Assembly: GCA_946965045.2 (NCBI GenBank)
Contig: OX337236.1
Location: 2,108,001-2,172,000, forward strand
Direction of reading: 5' to 3'
DNA: 64,000 bases
Source: Epithemia pelagica
Lineage: Eukaryota > Bacillariophyta > Bacillariophyceae > Surirellales > Surirellaceae
A program made the position numbers and the translations under genes. The notes beneath the pieces were generated by a model. It had not been told where the DNA came from and ran no database searches. It was given only the letters and a program-made list of their open reading frames with translations. Shown one piece after another: positions 1-9,560 of the stretch; the first letter of the stretch is position 1, and each line of letters opens with the position of its first letter.

Positions 1-2555
1 CGATACAAGCCGGCCCGCTGTAAAAATTCCACCAAAAACAAGTGCCGTGACAAGACAGCCACGGAGGATAAAGAATCCGCCTTTTGCAATTCTAATCCCA
101 ACTTGACAATGGCCAATTCCAAATCCAATTTGTCGGCATGAAAAATGGAGGGTGGAAGGGTAGGGGTGGTGATACTACTACTACTAGTGCCCGGCGGATT
201 TTGATACGAGTCCCAATACACGGACCGCAAATGGTTCACCAAGGACGACACTTTCCGTCCGGCATGGTTGGGTGACCGACGCAAGACGGGCGAAACGCCT
301 TCCTGTACCGACTGCGACGAATCGTGTCGAATTGCTTCCTGTTGTTGCTGCTGCAAGGCCAATTCCGAAGCTTCCTTGCATTCCACCCGAATCAAGGTCC
401 CCGAAGGTGCGACCAAGGTACATCCATAGGTTGTGTCATCAGTAAACAATCCCCCGACTACCAAATGACTATTCTCATCGGTATCATCCATCCAGAGATG
501 TTCCAAGTCCACTTCATGTAACAACACTACCTGAGAAGACAATGGTTGTTGTTGTTGGTGTCGTTGTTGAGTGGAAGGAACGACACGATCGTGCGCCATG
601 AGAATGGCGGAACGACGAGTGGCCGTACTGTCTGTCGAGGTACTAGGGTCTCGAGTCGCCTCGACACTCTCGTCGTTGTCGTTGTTGTTCGGTTGTTGTT
701 TGACAACCACCATGGCGGCATAGGCGACTCCATTGTCCGTCACTTGCAATCCCACGACCGACACCAGTGACGGATGAGTGAAACGATCTAACCATGTGAC
801 GGTTGACACGGCCCAACCTCCCAATGACAATGATTCCTTGGATGGCACTCGTCCGGGTTGTTGGAGTTCCAAACACACCCAAACCAACCGATCTTCGACG
901 ACCACACCGGACGTAGCAGAGTCTGTGTGGGGTTGGTTTCCATGGGGCACCTCTCCCATGGCAGTAGCAGTAGTATTTGGAGAGGCTTGTACTTGAACCC
1001 GAACCACGACAAACAATTGGGGACATGGATCCTGGCCCGTTGTCGTCCACGCCGAGGCGGTTGTGGTGGCTGCGGCGGCAGCGGCTTGTTCGACGTGAAG
1101 CGACACGAGGTGCAGGGCGGACGGAGAGGAGGACGACGACCACCAGGATTGCAACAAGGACCACAAGGATTGGGGAGGTGCCACCACTCCAAACTGTGTC
1201 ATGGTCGTTGCCGAATGGCTGGCCTCACGTCCTCCCGTGCTACTACTACTACTCGAGGGTGGTGGACTCCCCCGTACGGCCTGGTAGACGACCAATTCTC
1301 CCGCTCGTGAGACCGTGCCAAACAAGAGCGTACTGGTGTTGTGGATATTGTTGTTGTTGGTGGTGGTGGAGGAATCCATTGTTCCGAGAAACAAGACATG
1401 TCTCAAAAAGCGAGAAGGAGTGGTTGTCGCCATGGCCTCCTCGGACAATGGGGTGTTGGCGTTGGAACGAGCATTCCATGACATCCACGAAAACAAGGAT
1501 GACGACGACGAGGATTCGTTGGTTTTGGCTGTCGTAGCGTTGGGGACAAGTTCCACTTGCAAAATACCATGGCATTGTCGAATCCAAAAGACACGGCCCC
1601 GAGAGGTTCCTACCAACAAGTAGGACTGCGTCGACGAAGCCGTCAAACAAGTCACCACTTCGACTGGACTTGGGGCGGTCGAATCGGTTTCATTGTCGTC
1701 GTGGGATCCATCCTTGCTGGTCAAAAGAGGCAAGGTCACGAGAGATTTATACGCGGGAGGAGCCGGTCCATTGACTCGCATACTCGTCATGGTCGATGTC
1801 ATCAAGGGCTTGTTGGAATGAAGCAAATCAAACGTATGCAATTTCCACAACCAGAGCGATCCATTGGAAGGATGCAGTACATAGAGCCAAATACTACTGG
1901 TGGAGGGTGCTGCGGCTGCGGTTCCATGCGATGCAGCCGCAGCAGTGGCGTGTGGTTGAAAGTTGTGGGGAGTCGATCGTTGCGGTGCTTGCAAGGCAAT
2001 GAGCGGTGACAAGGGACAGGCTGTCGTCCAAGAAGCATGTCGCAAGGTCAAGACGGGAGTGTCAAATTTTTGTTCCTTCCAGGATGACACTCCCGGCAAG
2101 GCGGTATACCAGACATGGACTTGAAAGCCCGAGGCAGATGGGTGGTTGTCATGTGATGTGTGGTCCGAATTTGTACCACCACTGACCATGGCCATCCAAG
2201 GTCCAACTCGAACACATTGATTCGCTGTGGATAAGGGCGTGGTTACGGTGGACGAAAATGACGATGACGAGGGACGATGCTCATCTTCCTCGGATGGTAG
2301 GGGAGATTCCTCCGGATTGATTTCGTGTGGCGATGATGATGGTTCCAATAAATGAACTGGCAAGGCGGCTGTTACTTCCACCAACCAAGGACGATCCACC
2401 GTAGGTTCCATGAGAACCATAGTTGTGGTATTCCCACTTCCGCCCCCTTTGGCTGGACTGCTGGTATTGTTGTCGTTGTTTGTATGCGGCGACACCATTC
2501 CAGTGGTCCGTGCCATTTTGCGGCTGCTGCTGGTAGTTTCCAAGATTCTCTCCAT
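1..2555 (-). CDS. Nup133/Nup155-like nucleoporin, N-terminal part (runs off left edge)
   Basis: An uninterrupted minus-strand frame of about 851 codons starts at an ATG at 2555-2553 directly preceded by an in-frame TGA, and has no stop before the window edge. The N-terminal two thirds are rich in beta-strand-like segments (LLVGTSRGRVFWI near residues 315-330, then GTVSRAGELVVYQ) separated by polyS, polyN and polyQ loops, as in a beta-propeller. The last 80 residues turn helical (LVNHLRSVYWDSY, DKLDLELAIVKLGLEL, RHLFLVEFLQRAGLYR), resembling the linker and helical stack that follow the propeller in Nup133, a scaffold protein of the nuclear pore Y complex. Frame and start are seen directly; the family is inferred from overall architecture and could instead be another propeller protein. 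The 3' end lies outside the window. Confidence 0.55.
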   Translation of the reverse strand, partial: MERILETTSSSRKMARTTGMVSPHTNNDNNTSSPAKGGGSGNTTTMVLMEPTVDRPWLVEVTAALPVHLLEPSSSPHEINPEESPLPSEEDEHRPSSSSFSSTVTTPLSTANQCVRVGPWMAMVSGGTNSDHTSHDNHPSASGFQVHVWYTALPGVSSWKEQKFDTPVLTLRHASWTTACPLSPLIALQAPQRSTPHNFQPHATAAAASHGTAAAAPSTSSIWLYVLHPSNGSLWLWKLHTFDLLHSNKPLMTSTMTSMRVNGPAPPAYKSLVTLPLLTSKDGSHDDNETDSTAPSPVEVVTCLTASSTQSYLLVGTSRGRVFWIRQCHGILQVELVPNATTAKTNESSSSSSLFSWMSWNARSNANTPLSEEAMATTTPSRFLRHVLFLGTMDSSTTTNNNNIHNTSTLLFGTVSRAGELVVYQAVRGSPPPSSSSSSTGGREASHSATTMTQFGVVAPPQSLWSLLQSWWSSSSSPSALHLVSLHVEQAAAAAATTTASAWTTTGQDPCPQLFVVVRVQVQASPNTTATAMGEVPHGNQPHTDSATSGVVVEDRLVWVCLELQQPGRVPSKESLSLGGWAVSTVTWLDRFTHPSLVSVVGLQVTDNGVAYAAMVVVKQQPNNNDNDESVEATRDPSTSTDSTATRRSAILMAHDRVVPSTQQRHQQQQPLSSQVVLLHEVDLEHLWMDDTDENSHLVVGGLFTDDTTYGCTLVAPSGTLIRVECKEASELALQQQQQEAIRHDSSQSVQEGVSPVLRRSPNHAGRKVSSLVNHLRSVYWDSYQNPPGTSSSSITTPTLPPSIFHADKLDLELAIVKLGLELQKADSLSSVAVLSRHLFLVEFLQRAGLY

Positions 2556-3430
2556 TCAATAGACACAAAGGTTTCAAAGCCAGTTGAACAAGTGGATTTT
2601 GTTTGTCCACAGGAAGGAAACCAGTTAAAGAGGGAGAAGAGACAAGTCTTCCAGATCTTCCCACTTCCCAACAACAACAATGCGCAATGTGCACAACCGG
2701 CCGTGGTGGTGCGAAGAATGGAAATCCGCGACCAATTTTCATCTTTTCAGCTACCTAAAAGCGACTAAGGATGAAGATGTTCCTGGTTGGCAAGCTAGCT
2801 AGAGAATCGTTCGACACAACTTCTCCTATCAGAATAGTCTGGTCCAAACGGAATACCGATGCATTCAGAATGCATCTTTCTAGCTAGTCGAGACAGAAAC
2901 GTCCCAGATATACAGGAATGAGACGGAACACCATTTTTTGCTACTCCAAATTAACAGGCTCACATCTCATCTTCTGGAGGAGCAACCACCAACCCGTCCT
3001 TCCTTTCGTGGTGTGGTTGTGCTGGGACTGTTCCAAACTCAAAACGACAAGCATGACAAAAAACCGTAGATTGAAATCAGTCGTTGTTGTGTCATGTATG
3101 GGGTGGTCGTCCTGCTCCAGGAGGGCCACACAGCCTTCTGTCCACGCTTGTAGAACTACAAACACACAAACATACACAACAACAACTTGACACGGATCAA
3201 CAGGGGCAAGGGTTTGGGTGTATCCATGGTTGTCCAAGACCATCACAACAGAGGCCTACCACCAAGTTCCAAGAGTCGTGGTGGTGTGCCTACCGCAAGA
3301 ACGGGTTTGGGGAGGGAGAACTCTCGTGTGTTTCCTCACTGCGACCGACACGTTCGAATTTGGTTTCGTTCTCTGGAGAGACCACTGCTCTGCGTGTTGT
3401 TCCTGTATCCTCCACCACAGTTGTGTATCC
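2556..3430. other. Intergenic region upstream of the nucleoporin-like gene
   Basis: No convincing coding frame on either strand. It lies between two minus-strand genes, so it should hold the promoter of the gene at 1-2555 and the 3' flank of the gene at 3431-4195. The only structure seen is a short imperfect palindrome near 2861-2879 (GATGCATTC/GAATGCATC). Confidence 0.5.
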
Positions 3431-4195
3431 CTAACGTTCTTCATCACGACCATTGGGACAATCCACGACGCCATCTCCTACTCGGGAGGCATAAATCCAA
3501 GTGGAAGAAGAACCACCATGCAAAGCAGAAGAAGACTCATGTTTCGTTTCTCCGCGCTCTTGCCGTTGTTGTTCACGTTGTCGTCGTCGCTGCTGCCGCT
3601 GTGATTGGACATTTATACCAGGATGTGGTGGGTTCTTGCGGTCCTTGGGGGGTTGGATTGCGTCTGTATGAGTGGCGGTGGAATCATCTCCGCAGTCAAA
3701 GACGGCTTGATGAACCAAGACATGAGAGCAGGCGGCCGTATTTGGTTCGTCCTGACCATTCCAACAATCGCAATATCCATCATTGACGCGAGCCGCGGAA
3801 AGTTGTGTGTGGGGTGGAAACAAGGCCCGACACGAAATGGTGTTGTGGCTTGTCGTCGTAGACGACGAGAAGGACATGGACCACAACGAGAATGGGATTC
3901 CCACACCTCCAATCCACCGTATCGCAAGTAGGATCAACATTATCAGCAGTATTAGAACGAAGAGGACTGTGCCATAAAAGTACAGTCGTTGTTGTGTGGG
4001 TTTGCGTCGTCGACGATGTCGCTGTTGGACCGTGACGTGACTGGTACCATTCTTGGGGGGAGCGGCAAACCGAGTGCTACCACTACCAGTCAACGAACTG
4101 CCGTTGCCTTGTGGTGGAGGAGGATGATGCAATGGTAGAACGGTGGATGGTTTGCGTTGACGCAAGGACCACGCGTTCGGATCCGTCGGAGGCAT
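3431..4195 (-). CDS. Type II membrane protein with glucosidase II beta-like (LDL-A-type) repeats
   Basis: The protein has 254 residues. Residues 1-70 are polar and basic, and 71-92 form one transmembrane helix (GTVLFVLILLIMLILLAI), giving a signal-anchor topology. The lumenal part has two Cys/acid-rich repeats: residues 133-157 with VNDGYCDCWNGQDEPNTAAC, and 233-253 with VGDGVVDCPNGRDE. These match the paired N-terminal calcium-binding repeats of glucosidase II beta (PRKCSH), the ER subunit that retains and activates the glucosidase. The rest of that family (acidic stretch, MRH domain, HDEL-type tail) is missing and the second repeat has lost cysteines. It is therefore a GIIbeta-N-like protein rather than a full subunit. 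A Gln/Arg-rich segment (198-215) separates the repeats. Start ATG at 4195. Topology is inferred. Confidence 0.65.
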   Translation of the reverse strand: MPPTDPNAWSLRQRKPSTVLPLHHPPPPQGNGSSLTGSGSTRFAAPPKNGTSHVTVQQRHRRRRKPTQQRLYFYGTVLFVLILLIMLILLAIRWIGGVGIPFSLWSMSFSSSTTTSHNTISCRALFPPHTQLSAARVNDGYCDCWNGQDEPNTAACSHVLVHQAVFDCGDDSTATHTDAIQPPKDRKNPPHPGINVQSQRQQRRRQREQQRQERGETKHESSSALHGGSSSTWIYASRVGDGVVDCPNGRDEER

Positions 4196-4288
4196 GGTCG
4201 AGAACCAACCACCACCACCAAAAAATGAGGCTGCGAAAGATTTCTTCTTGCGATTCCACGATGGCTTTACGTCAATCTACGGATATTG

Positions 4289-4296
4289 TATAAATA
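4289..4296 (+). promoter_or_regulatory. TATA-like box upstream of 5S rRNA
   Basis: TATAAATA lies about 30 bp before the predicted 5' end of the 5S gene, where an external TATA element sits in 5S promoters of some plants and fungi. Confidence 0.5.
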
Positions 4297-4318
4297 GGCA
4301 AAATGTACCCTGCGCGTC

Positions 4319-4436
4319 AGGAACGACCATACCACGATGACAGCACCGCTTCCCGTCTGCTCAGCGAAGTTAAGCATCGTCGGGCCCGGTTAGTACTACG
4401 GTGGGGGACCACGTTGGAATCCCGGGTGTTGTTCTT
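4319..4436 (+). rRNA. 5S ribosomal RNA
   Basis: The sequence matches eukaryotic 5S rRNA throughout: CGACCATACCAC near the 5' end, the internal control region with GAAGTTAAGCATCGTCGGGC and GGTTAGTACTACGG, then GTGGGGGACCAC and GGGAATCCCGGGTG-like 3' sequence. The ends pair as helix I: GAACGAC at 4321-4327 with GTTGTTC at 4428-4434, extendable to about 4319/4436. Length is about 118 nt. It would be transcribed by RNA polymerase III from the internal promoter. Only one copy is present here, not a tandem array. Confidence 0.95.
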
Positions 4437-4438
4437 TT
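4435..4438 (+). terminator. Pol III oligo-T terminator of 5S rRNA
   Basis: A TTTT run directly follows the helix I 3' strand, as expected for RNA polymerase III termination. Confidence 0.6.
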
Positions 4439-4880
4439 ACTAATTTGACCAACTTTTTCCTGGAATAGGGCCAGTTCCCAGTTCCACAACATGTTACTCC
4501 ACTTGTCCTGTGTCCAGGAAGCTTCAATGCGGTCAACTAAAGGTATACTTCGGGAACTGGTTGACGCTCCCTATATGCTTGTCGAGATCCTCCGTAATCT
4601 ATGTCGCCATACCTGTTGCTACATTCGAGCTACCTCCATAGAAGAGTAAGCAAACATCAAATCAATCATATCAGAACGGAGAGTTGGTAAAAACCTATAC
4701 ATTTGACTATCTTATAACTAGTGGTATTTGATAGGAAGGTAGCTGCCACAAGAGAGCCCAATAAAGATTCGCTTGTCGTGGTATTTGGCTTGCTCTCTTG
4801 TGCCACTGGTATGGTGGTGTGTGGAATGTTTGCAGAGTCAACACTGTTCGATCTTCTTCTTTGTGCGATCCTCCTGGGAT
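4439..4880. other. Intergenic region
   Basis: AT-rich stretch between the 5S gene and the 3' end of the gene at 4881-6050. No coding frame or repeat recognised. Confidence 0.5.
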
Positions 4881-6050
4881 TTATTCCAAGCTATCGGCTG
4901 CAATCTTGATAATGGGTACCGTCTGTCCGGGATCCACTTCATCGTTTTCCCATTGCATATCTTGTCCCTTTTCCCAGGCTTCTTGAAAGACTTTGAGAAT
5001 CTCCGATTTGGCATCTTCAATGGAAATCACGGGGATTCGAAAGCCAATTCGGAACTCATCCGTTTGCAACTTGTTCCGTCGTGTACCCATTTGGGTCGTG
5101 ATACGCAGGTCCATGCCCAATCGATCGACGGTCGTCATGCGAATCTTGACAATTTCTTGTTCGACACCCAACAAATGGACGGCCGTGCTCATCAAGTCTT
5201 CGGTATGATCGCGGTTCATGCGTTGCAAAATTCCCGGTGCTTCCGTGGCCAAAATATCGGGGTTGGCGGCCCGGTAATCGTCGGGTTCAATCCATTGCGA
5301 CAAGACCCCAAAGCCACCCACGAAGTAAATTTTTTCGGGAATCAAGCGATAAAAGGCAAATTTGGGCGAGTCCATGACTTGATCGGCATAGGCATGGGCA
5401 ATGGAATACCGCATCCGCAAGGCGTCCATGTCCTCCGCCGTGGCCGGTATTTTTTCCAACGTCCCCGTCAAGGAACATCGGGAGACATCTTGGGCGCCGC
5501 CTCGGGACGAGGATGAGGTGGAGGAGCCACTCAATTGGCAAAAGAGAGAGACCAATGGGACGGCCTCATCCGATTCTTGTTGTTTCTGAACATTGATGGT
5601 ATGCATACTCATTTCGTTCATGAGCAAGACCGGATTGCCGACATCGTCCAAGACATAGTCGACAAAGGAGCCAAAGGGAGCTCCGGCAATGCCATCGTGT
5701 GCCGAGACGGTACACAAGGTTCCCGAGGTACACACACTGGAGACCGTCCGTGCCTTTTCATTCACATTTAATCGAATTTGGGCCATGTAATCGTCCGGTC
5801 CAAACAAGGACGATGAGTCGTCGGCGCTTTCGCCGTTGGTGGCCGACGATTCGGCGGCGGCGTTGCCATTCACCAAGGTGGCAAATGCCATGGAGCGAGG
5901 ATCCGACGGCGCTGATCTGCTGGACAAGGGCGATGGTGATAAAACAAAGGCATTCACCTGGCCGCTTGCCAGAAGGACAAGCAGTGCGGTCGCAGCAATC
6001 ACCACCTGTCTCCCTCTTCTCGTCGTCGTTGTTGTTGTTGTGGTCCGCAT
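4881..6050 (-). CDS. Plastid-targeted FMN-binding split-barrel/DUF2470 protein
   Basis: 389 residues. After a basic, Thr-rich N-terminus comes a hydrophobic signal segment (VVIAATALLVLLASG, 16-30) ending VNA|FVLSP. This Ala-Phe step is the diatom plastid-targeting pattern. Residues about 85-250 fit a pyridoxamine-oxidase-like FMN split barrel (opening with TVSSVCTSGTLCTVSAHDGIAGAPFGSFVDYVLDDVGNP across 101-140). Residues about 273-350 (ILQRMNRDHTEDLMSTAVHL onward) fit the DUF2470 haem-utilisation-type domain. The combination is typical of plastid proteins related to the glutamyl-tRNA reductase-binding protein and PGR7 of plants, so a role in tetrapyrrole or redox control is plausible. Ligand binding is not shown. 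Start ATG at 6050. Confidence 0.75.
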   Translation of the reverse strand: MRTTTTTTTTRRGRQVVIAATALLVLLASGQVNAFVLSPSPLSSRSAPSDPRSMAFATLVNGNAAAESSATNGESADDSSSLFGPDDYMAQIRLNVNEKARTVSSVCTSGTLCTVSAHDGIAGAPFGSFVDYVLDDVGNPVLLMNEMSMHTINVQKQQESDEAVPLVSLFCQLSGSSTSSSSRGGAQDVSRCSLTGTLEKIPATAEDMDALRMRYSIAHAYADQVMDSPKFAFYRLIPEKIYFVGGFGVLSQWIEPDDYRAANPDILATEAPGILQRMNRDHTEDLMSTAVHLLGVEQEIVKIRMTTVDRLGMDLRITTQMGTRRNKLQTDEFRIGFRIPVISIEDAKSEILKVFQEAWEKGQDMQWENDEVDPGQTVPIIKIAADSLE

Positions 6051-6650
6051 CTTTTTGGCTGTGTTGTTGCGTTTTCGGTTTGGTGTTATGGTTTCAATGA
6101 GACGACTCCTCTATGATGCACGCACGGATTGGAACTACTTGCAATCCAAAAAGCCAACAAACGCAAGAACCAATGTGCTTGTGCAGAGTTCAAGGAATGA
6201 ATGAGAAAGTGTGGTCCGTAGGACGTGTACGTGGGTTGCGTTGGGGCAATTTGTGTTGATTGTTGATGGCAAGTTGAACCGCGAGCCAACAACGCTCCCC
6301 GAGCGGTCTTTCGACTTTCGACGCCCCCACCAACTTCCACGTCACGAAAGGGCCCATTTTCTGGGGGCCCATGCTCTAGTACCAACCGTTTCACCCCCTT
6401 TCCCCATGAGAATCTTGGGGGGGAGCATGTCGACAGAGGGGGGCGAAAGATCTTTCATCGTGTCAAAAAGTTATCTTTTCAAAATTTGCAAGACCGAAAA
6501 GACAACGACAAGGATCGAACACCCACCAACACTCTTCCACAAGACGCCCACACGTCCCTGCTGTGCAAGGCGAGAGACAGTAGACAGAACCCTTCCAACG
6601 AAAATCACTTGACTACGGATACGTACTACGTAGTAGCAACTAGCACGACC
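6051..6650. other. Divergent intergenic region with conserved F-box/FIST upstream block
   Basis: Lies between divergently transcribed genes. Near 6348-6373 is a short GGGCCCA inverted repeat. From about 6485 to 6650 the sequence (GCAAGACCGAAAAGACAACG and onward, CACCAACACTCTTCC) is recognisably shared with the regions upstream of the other F-box/FIST copies at about 9450, 31945 and 37355. It is therefore probably 5' UTR or promoter of this family. Confidence 0.5.
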
Positions 6651-8597
6651 ATGGCAACATCTCCAACGACAACGACTGCCTCTTCGAATGGCAGTATGGA
6701 TGATTGGAATGTAGATATTGTGTTACAGGTGCTTCCCTACTTGTCCCTATGGGATGCCAATCATTTCCAGTTGACATCCCGTCGCTATTGGTATTTGGTT
6801 CAGGAATACCGTCGTCTCCTCTTGCCCACCTCCAACATGGTCACCATGGCCACGGAGGAACTCCAATCGACAGCTCACTTATACGGTAGTATAGCTCAAG
6901 GACTGATGCAACATGCAGCCCAACACAAACTGCAAACGGTACCCAATTTACTCGTTGGTAGTTGTACCACACGCAGTACCTTGCCTCAAGCCCTGCCAGC
7001 CTGGTGTCCATCCCACAGTGTGATTGTGGGAACCGTATCCGATTCGGTCCAAGTCACGTCGCCGACCGTCGAGTCCGATTCCAATGCTGGACTCATGCTT
7101 GCCACTCTACCACCCAATTCGATCTATCCCTTTTGTCTCGCCGCCGCCACCACCACACGCGCTCGATCCAACCGTCATGACACACCAGGATTCCCGAGGA
7201 GTGCTCGTGAGTTGGTTCAACAGATTCGTCAACACGCGGAAACGCAGTTTCAAGGCCAACCTCCCCAAGCGATCTTGGTCTATGGGACGGGACCTGACGC
7301 CACTCAAATTGAAACTATTCTCGAAACCTTGCAACAAGCCTTTTCCCAGGAAACAACCATTGTCGGTGGCTTGTGTCAAGGTGGCTACGTATCGGAACCC
7401 ACTTCTCAAATCTCTCGAGCGGAATTGGAAGGCCTGTCATCCTCGGAATTGATGGTATGGTATCGGGGATTGGGTGGACGATCCAGTGCGGCTTCGTCCA
7501 ATCATTGGACCCGCAAGGAATTGATGGATCGTGTCGGACAAATGCTCCACGAACGACCCTATCGATTGCGTCTCATTACGGACGACAATGGTGGCGTGGC
7601 CATGTTTGGGGTGGCACTCTTTGGAACGGTTCCGACAATTCATACCCTCGTGTCACGTGGCGTCCAGTCCTTGACACGGCCCACACCCACACCCACCCCC
7701 TCCCTTTCCTTGTCACCCACCTTGGCCAGTCACAATTTTGTCATTGATCAAGCCGCCTTTTATCGTCCACACAATGACGAGTACATTTTCCAAAGTCGTC
7801 GTGTGGGTGGTGGTGGTACGACGGCGGGTCGTGATTCCTTGCCAAGCTATCACATGGTTCGGCGAATTCGGGATATGGATACGGGCAAGGTGTATACACC
7901 CACCGAATTGCAAGCCCGATTTGGCAATCCAGATTTTATTGGCTTGCAGCGTCCTGGTCAAAATGGATTTACCTTGCATCAACCACATTTCATGTCCTAC
8001 AATCTCAATGCCTATATTTTCTTGCACACAAAGGGTGACAACCAGACGGAGGACGAAAACAACAACAATCAGGAAGATCCATCCACAGCGTCTCTGGAAG
8101 GAAGCTTGATCGATTTGTTTGATATGACGGGACAGGCATGTGTGGAAGATTTGGAACGGACACTTTCCACATGGAAGCAAAACGAAGACCAATCGCAATC
8201 CAAAATCTTGGGTGCCCTTTTAGTTTCCTGTACAGCTCGTGGTCCTCATGCCTCATCGCTCATGTTGGGTCAAGCCATGGCCGATGCCAACTGTTTTGCC
8301 AAGGCCTTTCCACAAGTTCCCTGTTTGGGTTGGTATGCCAATGGTGAAATTGGTCCACCCGCCGTTGTGGCAGCGACAACAACGCCCAATCACAAGGCAG
8401 TACAAGGAGCCTGTTGCCTTCAAGGATTTACCGCCATTTTCCTACTCTTTGTGGCCGCCTCCCCACCACCCCACTCGATAGCAGCCTCCGCTTCCACCAA
8501 TAACACGGCAGGCATTCAGGATGACCCGGAATCGATACAACGAGCCATTCAAACGCAATTGTTGGCGGCACGACGTGGTGACACGAAAAACAAGTAG
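6651..8597 (+). CDS. F-box/FIST domain protein, copy 1 (FBXO22-like, intact)
   Basis: 648 residues from the ATG at 6651 (ACCATGG context, matching the other copies). An upstream in-frame ATG at 6486 would add 55 poorly conserved residues. Residues about 18-55 form an F-box-like helix set (MDDWNVDIVLQVLPYLSLWD, then LTSRRYWYLVQEYRRLL). Residues about 120-330 correspond to FIST_N, with GLCQGGYVSEP. Residues about 370-610 correspond to FIST_C, ending FPQVPCLGWYANGEIGPP and a hydrophobic GFTAIFLLFVA strand. F-box plus FIST is the FBXO22 arrangement: an SCF ubiquitin-ligase adaptor with a sensory or ligand-binding domain. Substrate unknown. It is the only full-length member in the window and the first of five related copies. 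Confidence 0.8.
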   Translation: MATSPTTTTASSNGSMDDWNVDIVLQVLPYLSLWDANHFQLTSRRYWYLVQEYRRLLLPTSNMVTMATEELQSTAHLYGSIAQGLMQHAAQHKLQTVPNLLVGSCTTRSTLPQALPAWCPSHSVIVGTVSDSVQVTSPTVESDSNAGLMLATLPPNSIYPFCLAAATTTRARSNRHDTPGFPRSARELVQQIRQHAETQFQGQPPQAILVYGTGPDATQIETILETLQQAFSQETTIVGGLCQGGYVSEPTSQISRAELEGLSSSELMVWYRGLGGRSSAASSNHWTRKELMDRVGQMLHERPYRLRLITDDNGGVAMFGVALFGTVPTIHTLVSRGVQSLTRPTPTPTPSLSLSPTLASHNFVIDQAAFYRPHNDEYIFQSRRVGGGGTTAGRDSLPSYHMVRRIRDMDTGKVYTPTELQARFGNPDFIGLQRPGQNGFTLHQPHFMSYNLNAYIFLHTKGDNQTEDENNNNQEDPSTASLEGSLIDLFDMTGQACVEDLERTLSTWKQNEDQSQSKILGALLVSCTARGPHASSLMLGQAMADANCFAKAFPQVPCLGWYANGEIGPPAVVAATTTPNHKAVQGACCLQGFTAIFLLFVAASPPPHSIAASASTNNTAGIQDDPESIQRAIQTQLLAARRGDTKNK

Positions 8598-9560
8598 GAA
8601 TTACAACAAAGCAATCAGCTCTTATGATTTTTTGCTTATACCATCGCTTGATCGATCCAAGCGACTCTTGGAGCAACTCTTGTACATTTGGTTTCATTGG
8701 CATGCTTGTTGAGTTGTCATTATCTTTGTTCTTAAGGCTTTTCCTAAACTGTCAAGCGCCTCCAAGTAGAATATAATTAAAATTATTCGTGCGGAAACGG
8801 ACTATTCGTCGATCTATTTCTTCGTATTAGTGCCAATTGAAAATGTTGTGGTGCTTAGTTCTCCACCCGACACATCTATACTTTTTGGTCGACTTCTTCC
8901 TTTCCATTATTCTGTTCTTTCTCGTGTACCTACCTTACAAGAAACGAAAAACAATAGTATAGTGGTTCATCCAGTGTTGGCTGTTGCTTCAACCAGAGAT
9001 TCAACCCATGTGGCTCTTTTGTCCAATCATTGAGGCCGAGCAGTATTCGGACAGGAATGGAAAGCCCATACAAATGCCAATCAAAGTTGGCTTGTTTAGA
9101 GATGGAATGGCGCCAGGGCAGTCGGTCGAGTAGGCCTAGCTGATCTTCCGGGGCAGCTGAGAAATAGACTATAGACCATTTTGGGGAGGCAGCAAAAGAA
9201 GAAAGGTTGCTTCGGTCTGTCTCGCGTTTTGTTCTCAAGAAGCAAGTTTGTAGACGTACTGGGGTCCCCCGGCGTCAAACCCCACTACCAAGACCATGAC
9301 CACATGTAACGCACGTGTCACGAGTCAAATCTTTTGGGTGCATGACGATGACGGGGTCTCGTGTCTCGTGTCTCGTTCTCGATATATTCTCAATGGAAGA
9401 TCTCTTCCCAGAAGTTGCGCAAGACCAATGGAAGAGAGACCATTCAAAAGTTGCAAGACCGAAGAGACAGAGAGAAGAATCGAACACTCACCAACCCTCT
9501 TCCGCAAGCTGCCCACAATTTCCAACTGGACAAAGAGCTTCCAAAAACACCTACCACACC
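8598..9560. other. Intergenic region between F-box/FIST copies 1 and 2
   Basis: No gene recognised. The 3' part (about 9330-9560) is closely similar to 31820-32057 and 37230-37466, containing GGAAGATCTCTTCCCAGAAG and GAGAGACCATTCAAAAGTTG. This is a conserved upstream block of the F-box/FIST family. Confidence 0.55.

Noticed and set aside
643-1164. Minus-strand frame of 173 codons and other short frames in 180-2750
   Set aside because: They overlap the continuous nucleoporin-like frame and show only low-complexity translations.
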